From: an uncultured bacterium
Lineage (GTDB): Bacteria > Desulfobacterota > Binatia > UBA1149 > CAITLU01
Assembly: GCA_903893315.1 (NCBI GenBank)
Contig: CAITLU010000002.1
Span: forward strand, 121,866 to 185,865
DNA: 64,000 nucleotides
Direction: 5' to 3'
Position numbers and translations under genes: made by a program. This document shows positions 1 to 9,214 of the stretch, piece by piece (positions within the stretch are counted from its first letter, which is position 1; each line of letters starts with the position of its first letter). A model generated the notes under the pieces. That model was not told the origin of the DNA and searched no databases. It worked only from the letters and a program-made list of their open reading frames with translations.

Positions 1-2
1 GC

Positions 3-1226
3 GGGAACATAATCCACCTGGTGCTGGCGCGCGCCGAGGGCGCGCCGGAAGGTACCGGCGGGATTTCCCTCTTCATCGTGCCGAAGTACCGCGTCAACGA
101 CGACGGCAGCGTCGGTGAGTTCAACAACGTCGTGACGGCCTCTATCGAGCACAAGCTCGGAATCATTTCGTCGACGACCGCGGTCCTGAATTTCGGCGAG
201 GGTGGCGATTGCATCGGTTATCTGTGCGGCGAGCAGGAGAACGCCGGCATGAAGCAGATGTTCCAACTGATGAACGGTGCTCGGATCGAAGTCGGCGTGC
301 AGGGCCTGGCGGTGGCGGCGACGGCCTACCTAAATGCGCTGGCTTACGCGCGCGAGCGGCAGCAGGGCGTGTCGGTCAAGCGTTTCAAGGATCCGTCGGC
401 TCCGCGTGTCGCGATCATCGAGCATTCCGATGTCCGGCGCATGCTGCTGGAGATGAAGAGCAAGGTCGAAGGGATGCGGGCGTTGTGCGTGAAGCTCGCC
501 TTCAATGAGGACATGCACCAGGCGCTGACGGCCGAAGGCGAGCACGATGAGGCCGCCTTCTACAAGGGACGCGTCGACCTGCTCACTCCGATCGTCAAGG
601 CCTATTGTTCGGACCAGAGCTTTCGCGTCTGTGAGCTTGCAATCCAGACTTATGGCGGCGCCGGCTACGTCAAGGACAATCCCGTCGAACAGTATCTGCG
701 CGACGCGAAGATCCTCTCCATTTACGAAGGCACCAACCACATCCAGGCTCTGGATCTCGTGGTTCGCAAATTGCGTGGCCGCTCCGGTCAGGATCTGGCG
801 GATTTTCTCGCTGACGTGACGTCTTTCGTCGAGCAGCATTCGGAAGATCTCGCGGTCGGCAGCGAAGTGAAGATTCTCGGCGAGGCTTCGCTCGCATTGC
901 AGGACGCCGGCGGCGCTCTCATGCAATACATGATGAGTTCGAGGCTTGATCAGCTGACGTTGTTTTGTTCGCCTTTCCTTGAGGCGATGGCGGAGGTCAC
1001 GGTCGGGCATCTGCTCCTCGAGGCTGCTGTCATAGCCAAGCAGGAGCGTACCCAGGATGAACGTCAGTCGCAGGAGGAGTTCGATTTCTACGCCGGCAAG
1101 GTGGTGTCGGGGAAATTCTACGCGAACTTCGTGTTGCCTGGCGTTATGGCCAAGTGTCGCACCATCGCTTCGGGCGACCGCAGCGCGCTCGACATTCCGG
1201 ACGCCGGTTTTTCAACGGCATGGTAA
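3..1226 (+). CDS. acyl-CoA dehydrogenase, C-terminal part (5' end outside window)
   Basis: This is a flavin-dependent acyl-CoA dehydrogenase that would introduce the alpha,beta double bond in the first step of beta-oxidation. The reading frame is open from the window edge, so the N-terminal half is missing. The visible part has the middle-domain segment GISLFIVPKYRV, the helical C-terminal domain, the catalytic loop IYEGTNHIQALDLV where the Glu is the expected base, and a long C-terminal extension typical of the ~600-residue FadE5-like class. It is clearly paralogous to the complete 602-residue enzyme at 43678-45486, sharing FIVPKYRV, HKLGI and YEGTN blocks. A thioesterase gene follows on the same strand. 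The family is secure but the acyl substrate is unknown. Confidence 0.93.
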   Translation, partial: GNIIHLVLARAEGAPEGTGGISLFIVPKYRVNDDGSVGEFNNVVTASIEHKLGIISSTTAVLNFGEGGDCIGYLCGEQENAGMKQMFQLMNGARIEVGVQGLAVAATAYLNALAYARERQQGVSVKRFKDPSAPRVAIIEHSDVRRMLLEMKSKVEGMRALCVKLAFNEDMHQALTAEGEHDEAAFYKGRVDLLTPIVKAYCSDQSFRVCELAIQTYGGAGYVKDNPVEQYLRDAKILSIYEGTNHIQALDLVVRKLRGRSGQDLADFLADVTSFVEQHSEDLAVGSEVKILGEASLALQDAGGALMQYMMSSRLDQLTLFCSPFLEAMAEVTVGHLLLEAAVIAKQERTQDERQSQEEFDFYAGKVVSGKFYANFVLPGVMAKCRTIASGDRSALDIPDAGFSTAW

Positions 1227-1230
1227 GCGG

Positions 1231-1273
1231 CTCTTCGCGGCGGCGGCCCTGGAAGGATCGCCGCCGCGAAGAG
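1231..1273 (+). other. perfect 15-bp hairpin between ACAD and thioesterase genes
   Basis: Arms 1231-1245 and 1259-1273 are exact reverse complements around a 13-nt loop. No T-run follows, so it is not a classical intrinsic terminator. It sits 5 nt after the ACAD stop and 31 nt before the thioesterase start, where it could protect the upstream mRNA from 3' exonucleases or partly terminate transcription. Confidence 0.55.
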
Positions 1274-1303
1274 TGCTGAGCCTGTATCTCACGAGTTCTT
1301 CGT

Positions 1304-2167
1304 ATGGCGCACCCTCTTCTTGACGAAGTCGTCGAGCTTCTCGATGTCGAGGAACTCGAGGTCAATGTCTTTCGCGGATACAGCCCTCAAGAGGACCGCC
1401 CTCGCGTATTCGGAGGACAGGTGGCCGCTCAGGCGTTGATGTCGGCGGCACGAACGGTTCCGGCGGGTCGGCGCGTGCACTCGCTGCACTCGTACTTTCT
1501 TCGACCCGGCGATGTGAAAGCTCCGATTCTGTATCTCGTCGATCGCATCAGGGACGGCAATTCCTTTACGACACGCCGCGTGGTCGCGGTGCAGCATGGC
1601 GAGGTGATCTTCAACATCGCCGCGTCTTTTCACGTTCCCGAGCCCGGTCTCAGCCACAGTCTGGAGATGCCGCCGGCTCCCGATCCCGAAAGTCTCCCGA
1701 CCAGAGAGGAGCGCATGGCGGGTTTCGGCCGCAAGCTTCCGCGCCAGGCTGTCGAGCCGCGCGCTATCGACATGCGTTGGTGCGATGGCCCGGGTTGGAA
1801 GCCGCGTAAAGGCGAGGAAGCTCGCTCGATGATCTGGATGCGTGCGGACGGAGAATTGCCGGACGACGCGCTGCTGCACACCTGCGTGCTGGTCTACGCT
1901 TCCGACTACACGCTCACCGAGACGGTCATGCGTCCTCACGGGATACACTGGAGCGATCCGGGCGTGATGGCGACGAGCCTCGACCACTCGATGTGGTTCC
2001 ACCGCGACTTCAAGGTCGACGAATGGTGGCTCTACGTCGAGGATTCACCGGCGGCCGAAAGTGCGCGCGGGCTGGCGCGCGGGATCATCTTCGACCGTAA
2101 GGGAGCCCTGTGCTGCTCTGTCGTCCAGGAGATCCTGCTGCGCACTTCACCGCCGCCGATTTCATAA
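1304..2167 (+). CDS. tesB: acyl-CoA thioesterase II (TesB family)
   Basis: This cytoplasmic double-hotdog thioesterase hydrolyses acyl-CoA to free acid and CoA. At 287 residues it has the usual TesB length. The first hotdog carries VFGGQVAAQAL (about residues 27-37) and HSLHSYFLRPGD (about 58-69). The second carries VYASDYTLTE and LDHSMWFHR, matching the conserved TesB segments around the catalytic Asp. It lies 77 nt downstream of the partial ACAD gene with a strong hairpin between them, and converges with the MaoC gene at 2197. Coupling to an ACAD suggests release of stalled acyl-CoA intermediates. Family assignment is firm and the substrate is not known. Confidence 0.9.
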   Translation: MAHPLLDEVVELLDVEELEVNVFRGYSPQEDRPRVFGGQVAAQALMSAARTVPAGRRVHSLHSYFLRPGDVKAPILYLVDRIRDGNSFTTRRVVAVQHGEVIFNIAASFHVPEPGLSHSLEMPPAPDPESLPTREERMAGFGRKLPRQAVEPRAIDMRWCDGPGWKPRKGEEARSMIWMRADGELPDDALLHTCVLVYASDYTLTETVMRPHGIHWSDPGVMATSLDHSMWFHRDFKVDEWWLYVEDSPAAESARGLARGIIFDRKGALCCSVVQEILLRTSPPPIS

Positions 2168-2196
2168 TCAGCTTCGACGTACGGCGGCCCTTACCG

Positions 2197-3051
2197 TCAG
2201 CGCAGTGCGCTGGCGGTGCCGACGGCGACCTTGGTTCCGTCGGTTTTCTCGACCCACAGATCCAGATGGATGCGGGTTCGGTCAGCCTCAGGGACCGCTT
2301 GGGTTTCTTCGGCACAGGCGCGGACGGTTTCGTCGGCCCACAGTACGTTGACCAGGCGCATGTCGATCTTGCCGCCCGCAAGGAACCCGCGGCCGTAGTC
2401 GCGTGTGAGCAGTTCGGCCGCCATGCATGTGGAAAGCATTCCCTGGACGACGATGTCCGGGAATCCAAAAGCGCGCGCGGCGGTGCGATTGGTGTGGTAG
2501 TTCTCACTCGGCCCTGAGAAAGCCATGCACACTTGCTCTGTGATGGTTTTTTCCAGCGGTGTCAGAGCCGTGCCGTGTCCTCCCATCTCGAAGCGGCGCT
2601 CTGTACTTTTTTCGCGTTCTTTTGCCACTGCTTCTCCGGTCGCAGATTGTTTCGCCGACCCTTCGACGAGAAAACTTTGGTGGGTGAGTCCGCGGCTGAG
2701 CAAACGGCCGTCCTCGGCCTGCACCCAGGTCTCCTTGACCACATAGTCGCGGCCGCGCTTGTGATAGCGGTCGCGGATGAAGCCGCGGGTGCGGACGCGA
2801 GTCCCGATCGGTATTTCGCCGAACAGCTCCCATTCCTGACGGGCGTGAAGATTCCCCCACATGTTTTTCAAGTACCACGCGATGCTCTCGAAGCATTCGG
2901 AGTGCAGCACGAGGGCGGGTGCGACCTCAGTATACAACGGCAGCCGTTGCCCGAGCGCGTCCAGGTAGCGTTCGACCAAGGCCGTGTCGATGGTCATTTC
3001 GCGGCCGCCGAAGTCTCGGCCGACGTAGACCGGTTCGTCGTTGTGGTTCAT
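2197..3051 (-). CDS. MaoC-like / FAS1-like dehydratase, double-hotdog acyl-CoA hydratase
   Basis: This 284-residue protein has two hotdog-like halves. The N-terminal half (about 1-130) resembles the FAS1-like dehydratase domain and includes FGEIPIGTRVRTRGFIRDRY. The C-terminal half resembles MaoC, with SGPSENYHTNRTAARAFGF, where the His is in the position of the hydratase catalytic His, followed by IVVQGMLSTCMAAELL. Such proteins hydrate enoyl-CoA or dehydrate hydroxyacyl-CoA in beta-oxidation. The ATG at 3051 is preceded by GAGGAG at good spacing. It is divergent from the ACAD at 3296. A role in fatty or steroid acyl chains is inferred from the neighbours. Confidence 0.8.
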   Translation of the reverse strand: MNHNDEPVYVGRDFGGREMTIDTALVERYLDALGQRLPLYTEVAPALVLHSECFESIAWYLKNMWGNLHARQEWELFGEIPIGTRVRTRGFIRDRYHKRGRDYVVKETWVQAEDGRLLSRGLTHQSFLVEGSAKQSATGEAVAKEREKSTERRFEMGGHGTALTPLEKTITEQVCMAFSGPSENYHTNRTAARAFGFPDIVVQGMLSTCMAAELLTRDYGRGFLAGGKIDMRLVNVLWADETVRACAEETQAVPEADRTRIHLDLWVEKTDGTKVAVGTASALR

Positions 3052-3295
3052 CGCCTGATTCTCCTCGGCGCCGGCCGTAGCCTTCGACGCTGTTGCTGCG
3101 CTAGCGTTGGCGGGGTCGTTCCCGCAATTGTCTTGTGAAGCTGGTTCTTCTACCTTTCCGCATTCGGCCCGACGAAAAAAGCTTAGAGGTCTGCATGAAT
3201 CACGGCGTCACGATCTTTGTCCCCAGTAGTGGCCTGTTCGGTACCGAGCGATACGGGATAAGCGTCCTTCGTGGGCTCGCTGAGGAGCGGCGCTG

Positions 3296-4453
3296 ATGCC
3301 TGCCGCTCGCTGGCGCACGGCTGACGTCGAGGCTTTTCGCGGGGCGTTCCGCACCTTTCTGCGCAAGGAAGTGGTGCCGCACCTCGTCGATTGGGAGAAG
3401 GAACGGCGCACGCCCCGGGAGTTCTGGCGAGCGATGGGACGGGGTGGATTCCTGTGTCCGTGGTTGGCCGAGGAGGACGGCGGTAGTGCTGCCGGGTTCG
3501 GGTTCTCCGTGGTGATCTGCGAGGAGCTTGGCCGCACTGGTTTCATGGGGCTGCAGACCGGGGTGTCGGTGCACTCTGACATTACCGTGCCGTATCTCGA
3601 TCATCTGGGCCGTCCTGAAGTACGCGGCCGTTGGCTTCGTGGCTGTGCCTCGGGCGAATACGTCGCGGCCATCGGCATGACCGAACCGGCGGTGGGTTCG
3701 GATCTGGCAAACTTGGAGACCAGCGCTGTCAGGGACGGCGACGATTGGATCCTGAACGGCCAGAAGACGTTCATATCGAACGGTATCGAGTGCGATCTCA
3801 TAGTCGTGGCTTGCCGTACCGATCCAGGAGCCAACCCGGCTCACGCGGGCGTCAGTCTGATCGTGGTCGAGGAGGGGACTCCAGGCTTCGTGAAGGCCCG
3901 CAAACTCGACAAGATGGGGCAGCATATCCAGGATACCGCCGAGATTTTCTTCGAGGACTGCCGGGTTCCGGCCTCTCATATGCTGGGCGAAGAGGGCAGG
4001 GGCTTTCGCTACCTGATGGAGAACCTGCAACGCGAGCGTCTGATGATATCGATTGCAGCGCAGGTGGCCGCCGAACAGATTCTCGACAAGACCTTACCGT
4101 ATACCAAGGAGCGCAAGGCCTTCGGGAAGTCGATAGCCTCGTTCCAGCACAACGCGTTCAAGCTGGTGGAGCGGGCCACTGAAGTCGAGATCGGGCGCAC
4201 TTTTCTGGACGCTTTGATCGATGCGTTCGAGGCCGGAGAGGACATCGCCAAGCGGGTTTCGATGGCCAAGTGGTGGTTGAGTGATCTTGCCAACCGCGTC
4301 GCCTACGACGCAGTTCAGTTGCATGGCGGTTACGGCTACATGGGAGAGGTCGCGGTTGCACGCGACTTCATAGACGTGAGGGCCATGCCCATATATGCAG
4401 GTTCGAACGAGGTCATGAAGCTGATACTGGCAAGGATGATGGGGCTTTCCTAG
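3296..4453 (+). CDS. acyl-CoA dehydrogenase, long-chain (LCAD-like) type
   Basis: This 385-residue flavoprotein has the full ACAD architecture: N-terminal helical domain, beta domain with AAIGMTEPAVGSDLANLET, and a C-terminal helical bundle with YTKERKAFGKSIASFQH and QLHGGYGYMGE. The usual MCAD-type base in YEGT is absent (here IYAGSNEVMK). A Glu is present in LQRERLMIS (residue 247), where mammalian LCAD and isovaleryl-CoA dehydrogenases keep their catalytic base, so activity is expected. The ATG is preceded by GAGGAG. It is divergent from the MaoC gene at 2197-3051. It acts in beta-oxidation with an ETF acceptor not encoded here. Confidence 0.92.
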   Translation: MPAARWRTADVEAFRGAFRTFLRKEVVPHLVDWEKERRTPREFWRAMGRGGFLCPWLAEEDGGSAAGFGFSVVICEELGRTGFMGLQTGVSVHSDITVPYLDHLGRPEVRGRWLRGCASGEYVAAIGMTEPAVGSDLANLETSAVRDGDDWILNGQKTFISNGIECDLIVVACRTDPGANPAHAGVSLIVVEEGTPGFVKARKLDKMGQHIQDTAEIFFEDCRVPASHMLGEEGRGFRYLMENLQRERLMISIAAQVAAEQILDKTLPYTKERKAFGKSIASFQHNAFKLVERATEVEIGRTFLDALIDAFEAGEDIAKRVSMAKWWLSDLANRVAYDAVQLHGGYGYMGEVAVARDFIDVRAMPIYAGSNEVMKLILARMMGLS

Positions 4454-4586
4454 GCGTTGTCGGCTTCACACGCCGACCGGGCGAGGGCCGCTGGATCTCG
4501 AGTATATTTGGCAATGGAAGTGCCTGCGTCTTGCGGGGAGGCGGGGTTGCGGGCGGTCTTGGTAATCTGACCATGCGAGAGGAACG

Positions 4587-5219
4587 ATGACTGTGTCACG
4601 ACAACGTCCCGGGGAGGGAACCCAACGGTCGACCACGCGCAGCGAGCGCCTGGCGGTTACTGAGGCCCTCAAGGTCGTCGGGCGCGTGGGCGCGGTTCTC
4701 GACGTTGCCAGTGGTAACGGTCGATGGACCGAGTTGCTGACGAGGAAACGCCGGTCCTCAATCATTCATTTCGACATGTCTGCCGAGTTGCTCGCGGCCG
4801 CACGCGGCGCAGCCAAACAGGGCAGGCCGATCCATGGCTATGTCAGAGGCGACGCGGGTGCTCTGCCGTTCCGGACCCAGATTTTCGACTTGGTCGTCTG
4901 CTTGGAGTTCCTGCCCTACGTCCGGCGTTCAGGTGGCAGGATACGTGCTCTGGCGGAGATGCGCAGGGTCAGTCGCCGCTGGGTAGTGGTCGAGTACCGC
5001 CACCGTCAGGGCCTGCACCTTGCCTGGCAGCGCCTTCGTCTACGTCTCGGTCTGGAGGCCAGATTCCCGCGAAATCATTTTTCCTACGAACAGATAGATG
5101 ACGAGTTGCGCCGCGCGGGTCTCGGATTGCGGCAGGTGTTCCCGGTGGGAGGACTGACCTCGCGATCCTGGGTCATTCTGGCCGAGGCGCCTTCGCCGGA
5201 CTGGATGACTGGGAATTGA
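4587..5219 (+). CDS. class I SAM-dependent methyltransferase
   Basis: This 210-residue protein has a Rossmann methyltransferase core. Motif I appears as VLDVASGNGRWTELL (about residues 35-49), followed by a motif II acidic region HFDMSAELL, RGDAGALPF and FDLVVCLEFLPYV (motif IV). The C-terminal part is basic and resembles the end of UbiE/Methyltransf_11 proteins. GAGAGGAACG just before the ATG is a good ribosome binding site. The methyl acceptor cannot be told from sequence. It stands alone between an ACAD gene and a convergent esterase. Confidence 0.82.
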   Translation: MTVSRQRPGEGTQRSTTRSERLAVTEALKVVGRVGAVLDVASGNGRWTELLTRKRRSSIIHFDMSAELLAAARGAAKQGRPIHGYVRGDAGALPFRTQIFDLVVCLEFLPYVRRSGGRIRALAEMRRVSRRWVVVEYRHRQGLHLAWQRLRLRLGLEARFPRNHFSYEQIDDELRRAGLGLRQVFPVGGLTSRSWVILAEAPSPDWMTGN

Positions 5220-5299
5220 TCGCGACCACCTTGCGGCTTCCTGCCAGCTTCTCACTGCGTTCCGGGGCCGGGTCGATCAGCTACTTTCCGGCAATGCTT

Positions 5300-6181
5300 T
5301 CATGGATTGCTCTCGAGTTCTTCGCACCGTAGGCGCAGGAACGACACCGCATCGTCAAGTACCGGCCCGAACAGGAAACCTACCGATCCCGACAGCGCGC
5401 CGAGGATGTTGGTGTGGCTGAGCCGGGAGTAGAACAGGGCACGCGCCCGGCCTCCTCGCTCGCGGACGGCGCTGGCAAGTCGCGCGCTGTTGGCGGGATA
5501 CACCGTGCGGTCGCGGCGGCCGTGAAGGAGCAGCATCGGCGGCGCGTCGGCGCGGGCGAAGCGTACCGGTTGGGAAGAAGCGTGAAGTTCTTCCGGGCCA
5601 AATATGTCGCGGAGTCCCTCGCCGCGGATTGGAAAGAAGTCGAACGGGCCAGACAGCAACACCAGTCCGGCGATCGCGGCGGATCGCACCCCGTGGAGGG
5701 CGAGGTAGCGTTCGTCCATTGCGATCATCGCGCCGATGTGGGCGCCGGATGAGTGCCCCATGACGAAGATTCGGCGCGGGTCGACTCCGTAGCTTTCCAG
5801 GTTGGCGAAAGCCCAGGCTACTGCCGCAGCACCGTCTTCGACGAAGGCGGGGAAACGGACCTGGGGATACTTGCGATAGTCGCAGACCACGGCGACGAAC
5901 CCGGCTGCAGCCATCGCCTGGGCCACGTAGCGGTATTCACGCTTGCTGCCGGATGACCAGCGTCCGCCGTGAAAGAATACGACGGCGGGACGTTCACGGC
6001 CTCGGCCTTCGGGAACGTAGACGTCGAGTTTCTGGAACTCGGCGTTGCCGTAGGCCAAGTCCATATGCGCCTCGTACCCTTCGGACGTGGCCAACCGGTC
6101 AAGTGCGACCAGCGGATCACGCCAGACCAAAGGGCCGGTCCTGGCGATGTCGAGCATCGCTTGGAGCGGGCGCGACGGCAT
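5300..6181 (-). CDS. alpha/beta hydrolase, carboxylesterase / BD-FAE type
   Basis: This 293-residue serine hydrolase has the HSL/BD-FAE hallmarks: oxyanion segment VVFFHGGRWSSGSKREYRY (HGG), nucleophile elbow MGHSSGAHIGAM (GxSxG), and a late catalytic His in SRLSHTNILG, with an Asp available in LLHGRRDRTVYP. No convincing signal peptide is present, so it is probably cytoplasmic. It would cleave a carboxylic ester, substrate unknown. It converges with the methyltransferase gene and is divergent from the acetyl-CoA hydrolase gene at 6324, leaving about 140 bp for two promoters. Confidence 0.87.
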   Translation of the reverse strand: MPSRPLQAMLDIARTGPLVWRDPLVALDRLATSEGYEAHMDLAYGNAEFQKLDVYVPEGRGRERPAVVFFHGGRWSSGSKREYRYVAQAMAAAGFVAVVCDYRKYPQVRFPAFVEDGAAAVAWAFANLESYGVDPRRIFVMGHSSGAHIGAMIAMDERYLALHGVRSAAIAGLVLLSGPFDFFPIRGEGLRDIFGPEELHASSQPVRFARADAPPMLLLHGRRDRTVYPANSARLASAVRERGGRARALFYSRLSHTNILGALSGSVGFLFGPVLDDAVSFLRLRCEELESNP

Positions 6182-6323
6182 TATCTACGTTTAGCCCGAG
6201 CGGAGTCCGGCTCCCAACGCCGCGCGCCGCGACCGTCTCCATGTAACGCGCCGGTCAGTTGCGCGGGTGAGCCGGCCATCACTCCACGTTTTCTATTTCA
6301 CGGCGGCACCGTAGATAGAACGC

Positions 6324-8225
6324 ATGGACGATCCGGCCTCCACGGGCGAGAACTGGCAACTGCTGTACGCTGCCAAGCGGGCGAATGCGGCCGATGCGGT
6401 TCTGCGCATTCCCCGCGGCAAACACATTTTCATCGGGTCCGGTGCCGCCGAGCCGGTGGGCCTGGTTGAGGAACTGGTCGCCCAGGCTGATCGCTTTGCC
6501 GACAATACCATCGTCCATCTTCTCACGCTCGGTCCGGCGCCCTACGTTCAGCCGGAGTTCGAGAAGCGCTTCCGCCACAATGCGTTTTTCATAGGCCCGA
6601 ACGTGCGCGAAGCGGTCCATGAAGGCCGCGCCGATTACACTCCAGTGTTTCTCTCGCAGATCCCGAGCCTGATCCGCTCGCGGCGGATGCCGGTCGACGT
6701 CGCACTGATACAGACCACGCCTCCTGATCGCTACGGTTACGTCAATCTCGGAGTCTCTGTTGACATCGTGCTGGCGGCGGTCGAAGCGGCGAGTCTGGTG
6801 GTGGCAGAAATCAATCCGCGCATGCCCACGATCCACGGATCCGGGTATCTGCCGATGTCCCGCATCGATGCTTGGACATTGCGAGATGCGCCGCTGCCTG
6901 AGCTTCCCCGAGAGGCATTGGACGATGTTGCCTTGCAGATCGGAGAGAACGTCGCGCGTCTGATTGAAGATCGTTCCACGTTGCAGATTGGTATTGGACA
7001 AGTTCCGGACGCGGTTCTCCAGGCTCTGCGCTCACACAAGGATCTCGGCGTGTGGACCGAGATGTTTTCCGATGGAGTCGTGGACCTCATCCGGAGCGGA
7101 AACATCACCGGCCGCTACAAGACGATCCACCCTCATAAAGTGTCAGCGTCGTTTTGTTTCGGGACGCGAGATATCTACGGGATTCTCGATCGCAACCCGA
7201 CGTTCACCTTCCACCCCTCCGATTACATCAACGACCCGCTCAGGATCGCCAGGCAATACCGCATGGTGGCGATAAACAGTGCGCTGCAGGTCGATCTCAC
7301 CGGACAGGTATGTTCGGATTCGATCGGGACGAAGTTCTATTCCGGGATCGGCGGTCAGGTGGACTTCATACGCGGGGCCTCGCTCAATCCGGAAGGTGTG
7401 CCGATTATCGCGCTGCGTTCGACCGCTCGCGGAGGTGAGATCAGTCGCATCGTCGCGACTCTTGACCCCGGCGCCGGAGTGGTGACGTCGCGCGGCGACG
7501 TCCGTCACGTGGTCACCGAGTACGGCGTTGCCGATCTGCTCGGGAAGTCGGTCCGCGAGCGAGCGATGGCTCTGATCGGGGTTGCCCATCCTGACTTTCG
7601 TGCGGAGTTGCTAGTCGCTGCGAAACAGCGGCGCTACGTTTTTGTAGATCAGGTAGCGAGTACGGCCAGCTATCCCACCAAGTACGAGCGCACGATCGTC
7701 ACCGGCCGCGGCGAGGTGTTGCTGCGGCCGACCCGGCTCACCGACGAGGCGAAGATGTCGGAGCTCTTCTACAGCCTCTCGGATGAAACCATCTACAAAC
7801 GCTGGCTGCACTACCTCAAGCGCATGCCTCATCACGACCTGCTCTATTACCTGGACATAGATTACGACAGCCGTATGTCGGTGGCTGCCGAAATCCAGCA
7901 AGAAGGTCGGGATCCGGATCTGATCGGCGTTGGTCATTACATGACTGACCCGGCTACCGGCCTGGCCGACATCGCGTTCCTGGTGCGCGATGACTGGCAG
8001 GGGGAAGGGCTCGGCAAAGCGTTGCTGCGCTGTCTGATCGAGGTGGCGCGCGAAAAGGGTGTCCGAGGTTTTTCTGCGGACGTGCTCGCCACCAATCGCA
8101 AGATGATGGCGGTTTTTCTCCAGTCGGGACTCAAGGTGGAGAGCACGCTGGAGGACGGGGTTTATCACCTCACGATGCCGCTCGGCTTGGCGCCGACCGT
8201 GTCCAAGGCGCCGCCGGCGGCTTGA
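6324..8225 (+). CDS. acetyl-CoA hydrolase/transferase fused to a GNAT acetyltransferase
   Basis: This 633-residue fusion has an acetyl-CoA hydrolase/4-hydroxybutyrate CoA-transferase module over roughly residues 1-445. Recognisable blocks are FIGSGAAEPVGLVEEL, LQIGIGQVPDAVL, EMFSDGVVDLI and the family-typical C-terminal run EYGVADLLGKSVRERAM followed by IGVAHPDFR. From about residue 460 (GRGEVLLRPTRLTDEAKM) a GNAT fold follows, with the acetyl-CoA loop DDWQGEGLGKALL. The first module moves CoA between acids or hydrolyses acetyl-CoA; the GNAT half may acetylate a protein or small molecule. The same arrangement is known in several proteobacteria, so it is not an assembly artefact. Confidence 0.88.
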   Translation: MDDPASTGENWQLLYAAKRANAADAVLRIPRGKHIFIGSGAAEPVGLVEELVAQADRFADNTIVHLLTLGPAPYVQPEFEKRFRHNAFFIGPNVREAVHEGRADYTPVFLSQIPSLIRSRRMPVDVALIQTTPPDRYGYVNLGVSVDIVLAAVEAASLVVAEINPRMPTIHGSGYLPMSRIDAWTLRDAPLPELPREALDDVALQIGENVARLIEDRSTLQIGIGQVPDAVLQALRSHKDLGVWTEMFSDGVVDLIRSGNITGRYKTIHPHKVSASFCFGTRDIYGILDRNPTFTFHPSDYINDPLRIARQYRMVAINSALQVDLTGQVCSDSIGTKFYSGIGGQVDFIRGASLNPEGVPIIALRSTARGGEISRIVATLDPGAGVVTSRGDVRHVVTEYGVADLLGKSVRERAMALIGVAHPDFRAELLVAAKQRRYVFVDQVASTASYPTKYERTIVTGRGEVLLRPTRLTDEAKMSELFYSLSDETIYKRWLHYLKRMPHHDLLYYLDIDYDSRMSVAAEIQQEGRDPDLIGVGHYMTDPATGLADIAFLVRDDWQGEGLGKALLRCLIEVAREKGVRGFSADVLATNRKMMAVFLQSGLKVESTLEDGVYHLTMPLGLAPTVSKAPPAA

Positions 8226-8255
8226 AATCGGACTGCGGCCGACCGCTCCGGAGGG

Positions 8256-8280
8256 CGGCTAACTAGCCGTTTCTTCTTGT
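8256..8280 (+). terminator. weak intrinsic terminator after the fusion gene
   Basis: A short hairpin (CGGCT / AGCCG around a 4-nt loop, 8256-8269) is followed by the T-rich tract TTTCTTCTTGT. It lies about 30 nt beyond the stop of the acetyl-CoA hydrolase/GNAT gene. The stem is only 5 bp, so efficiency is uncertain. Confidence 0.4.
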
Positions 8281-8380
8281 CATTCTTATCGGTGCTGGGA
8301 TTGCGAAACGGGACCATCGGGGTATGATGCCTGATCGTGGAAATGTCGGCTCTTGGTGTGCTGGCAGGGGTGTGTGGCGG

Positions 8381-9214
8381 ATGAGACTTTCGAGCTTTGC
8401 CTTAGGGGCGGCGGTGGCCGCATCGGTGATCGGTTCACCCGTTGCTCAAGCGGGCGATGGGATCGGGCTTCTGGCAAGCCGCGCGACGACGTCGCAGACC
8501 TTCTCGTCCGACCTTGGTCGGCCTCGCGACCACGAAACCAAGAAAGAGCAACTGGCGCGTATTTTTACCCCGGCCTTGGTCGACAAACTTTGGATGAACG
8601 ACTATCCCGATCTTGACGCGGCCTGTGAGCGAGGCTGGCTGGTCGATGTGCCGGACGACCCCGAAGGCCTCGGAGTTCACGTCCGCAAGAGCGGCAACTG
8701 CCCGGTCGGAGAGAAGGAGCACGACGTTGCGCGTCGTGCGAAACTCTACCGCCTGGCCAAGCCCGCCGCCGGTCTGCTCTACCGTATCGCGGCTCACCTT
8801 CGTGAGACCGAAGGCGCGGGTTTCAGTCCTCTTCAGGTGTCCAGCCTCGTGCGGCCATGGAGCTATCAGAAGAAACTGATGGCGAGCAACATAAACGCCA
8901 ACACCATCAAAGCCGGCGTTCCCCCGACTCACGTATTCGGACTTGCGTTCGACATTCCGCGCGGTGACATGCCCGCGGCTCGCGAACGCACCCTCGAACG
9001 CTACCTCGATTCTCTGGCCGATGCCGGCAAGATCGTCTATTTCAAGGAAGGGCGCGCGCAGGCCACCTACCACATCATCGCGATGCCTGCCGCTCACGAG
9101 GAACTCGAGGCGGATTTCTACGAACTCACCGCGAGAGCGGCGCATAGTCCTACTTCGTTGGTCTGCGCCGGCGAGAGCAACCCGGAGTTTCTTCAAGACG
9201 AAATCTGGTGGTGA
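8381..9214 (+). CDS. secreted DUF5715-like / peptidase M15-like protein
   Basis: The ATG at 8381 gives a 277-residue protein with a signal peptide (MRLSSFALGAAVAASVIG, cleavage near AQA). The C-terminal half holds SSLVRPWSYQKKL, then PTHVFGLAFDIPRG, and later ATYHIIAMPAAH. The HxxGxAxD pattern and the later His match the zinc-ligand layout of M15/VanY-like D,D-peptidases and of DUF5715. A periplasmic cell-wall or scaffolding role is therefore likely but unproven. An upstream in-frame ATG at 8324 would destroy the signal peptide. The following amidotransferase gene overlaps its end, suggesting one operon. Confidence 0.72.
   Translation: MRLSSFALGAAVAASVIGSPVAQAGDGIGLLASRATTSQTFSSDLGRPRDHETKKEQLARIFTPALVDKLWMNDYPDLDAACERGWLVDVPDDPEGLGVHVRKSGNCPVGEKEHDVARRAKLYRLAKPAAGLLYRIAAHLRETEGAGFSPLQVSSLVRPWSYQKKLMASNINANTIKAGVPPTHVFGLAFDIPRGDMPAARERTLERYLDSLADAGKIVYFKEGRAQATYHIIAMPAAHEELEADFYELTARAAHSPTSLVCAGESNPEFLQDEIWW

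Noticed and set aside
3296..4453. LCAD-like ACAD as an inactive paralogue because YEGT is replaced by YAGS
   Set aside because: The LCAD/IVD group keeps its base on another helix, and Glu247 in RERLMIS occupies that place.
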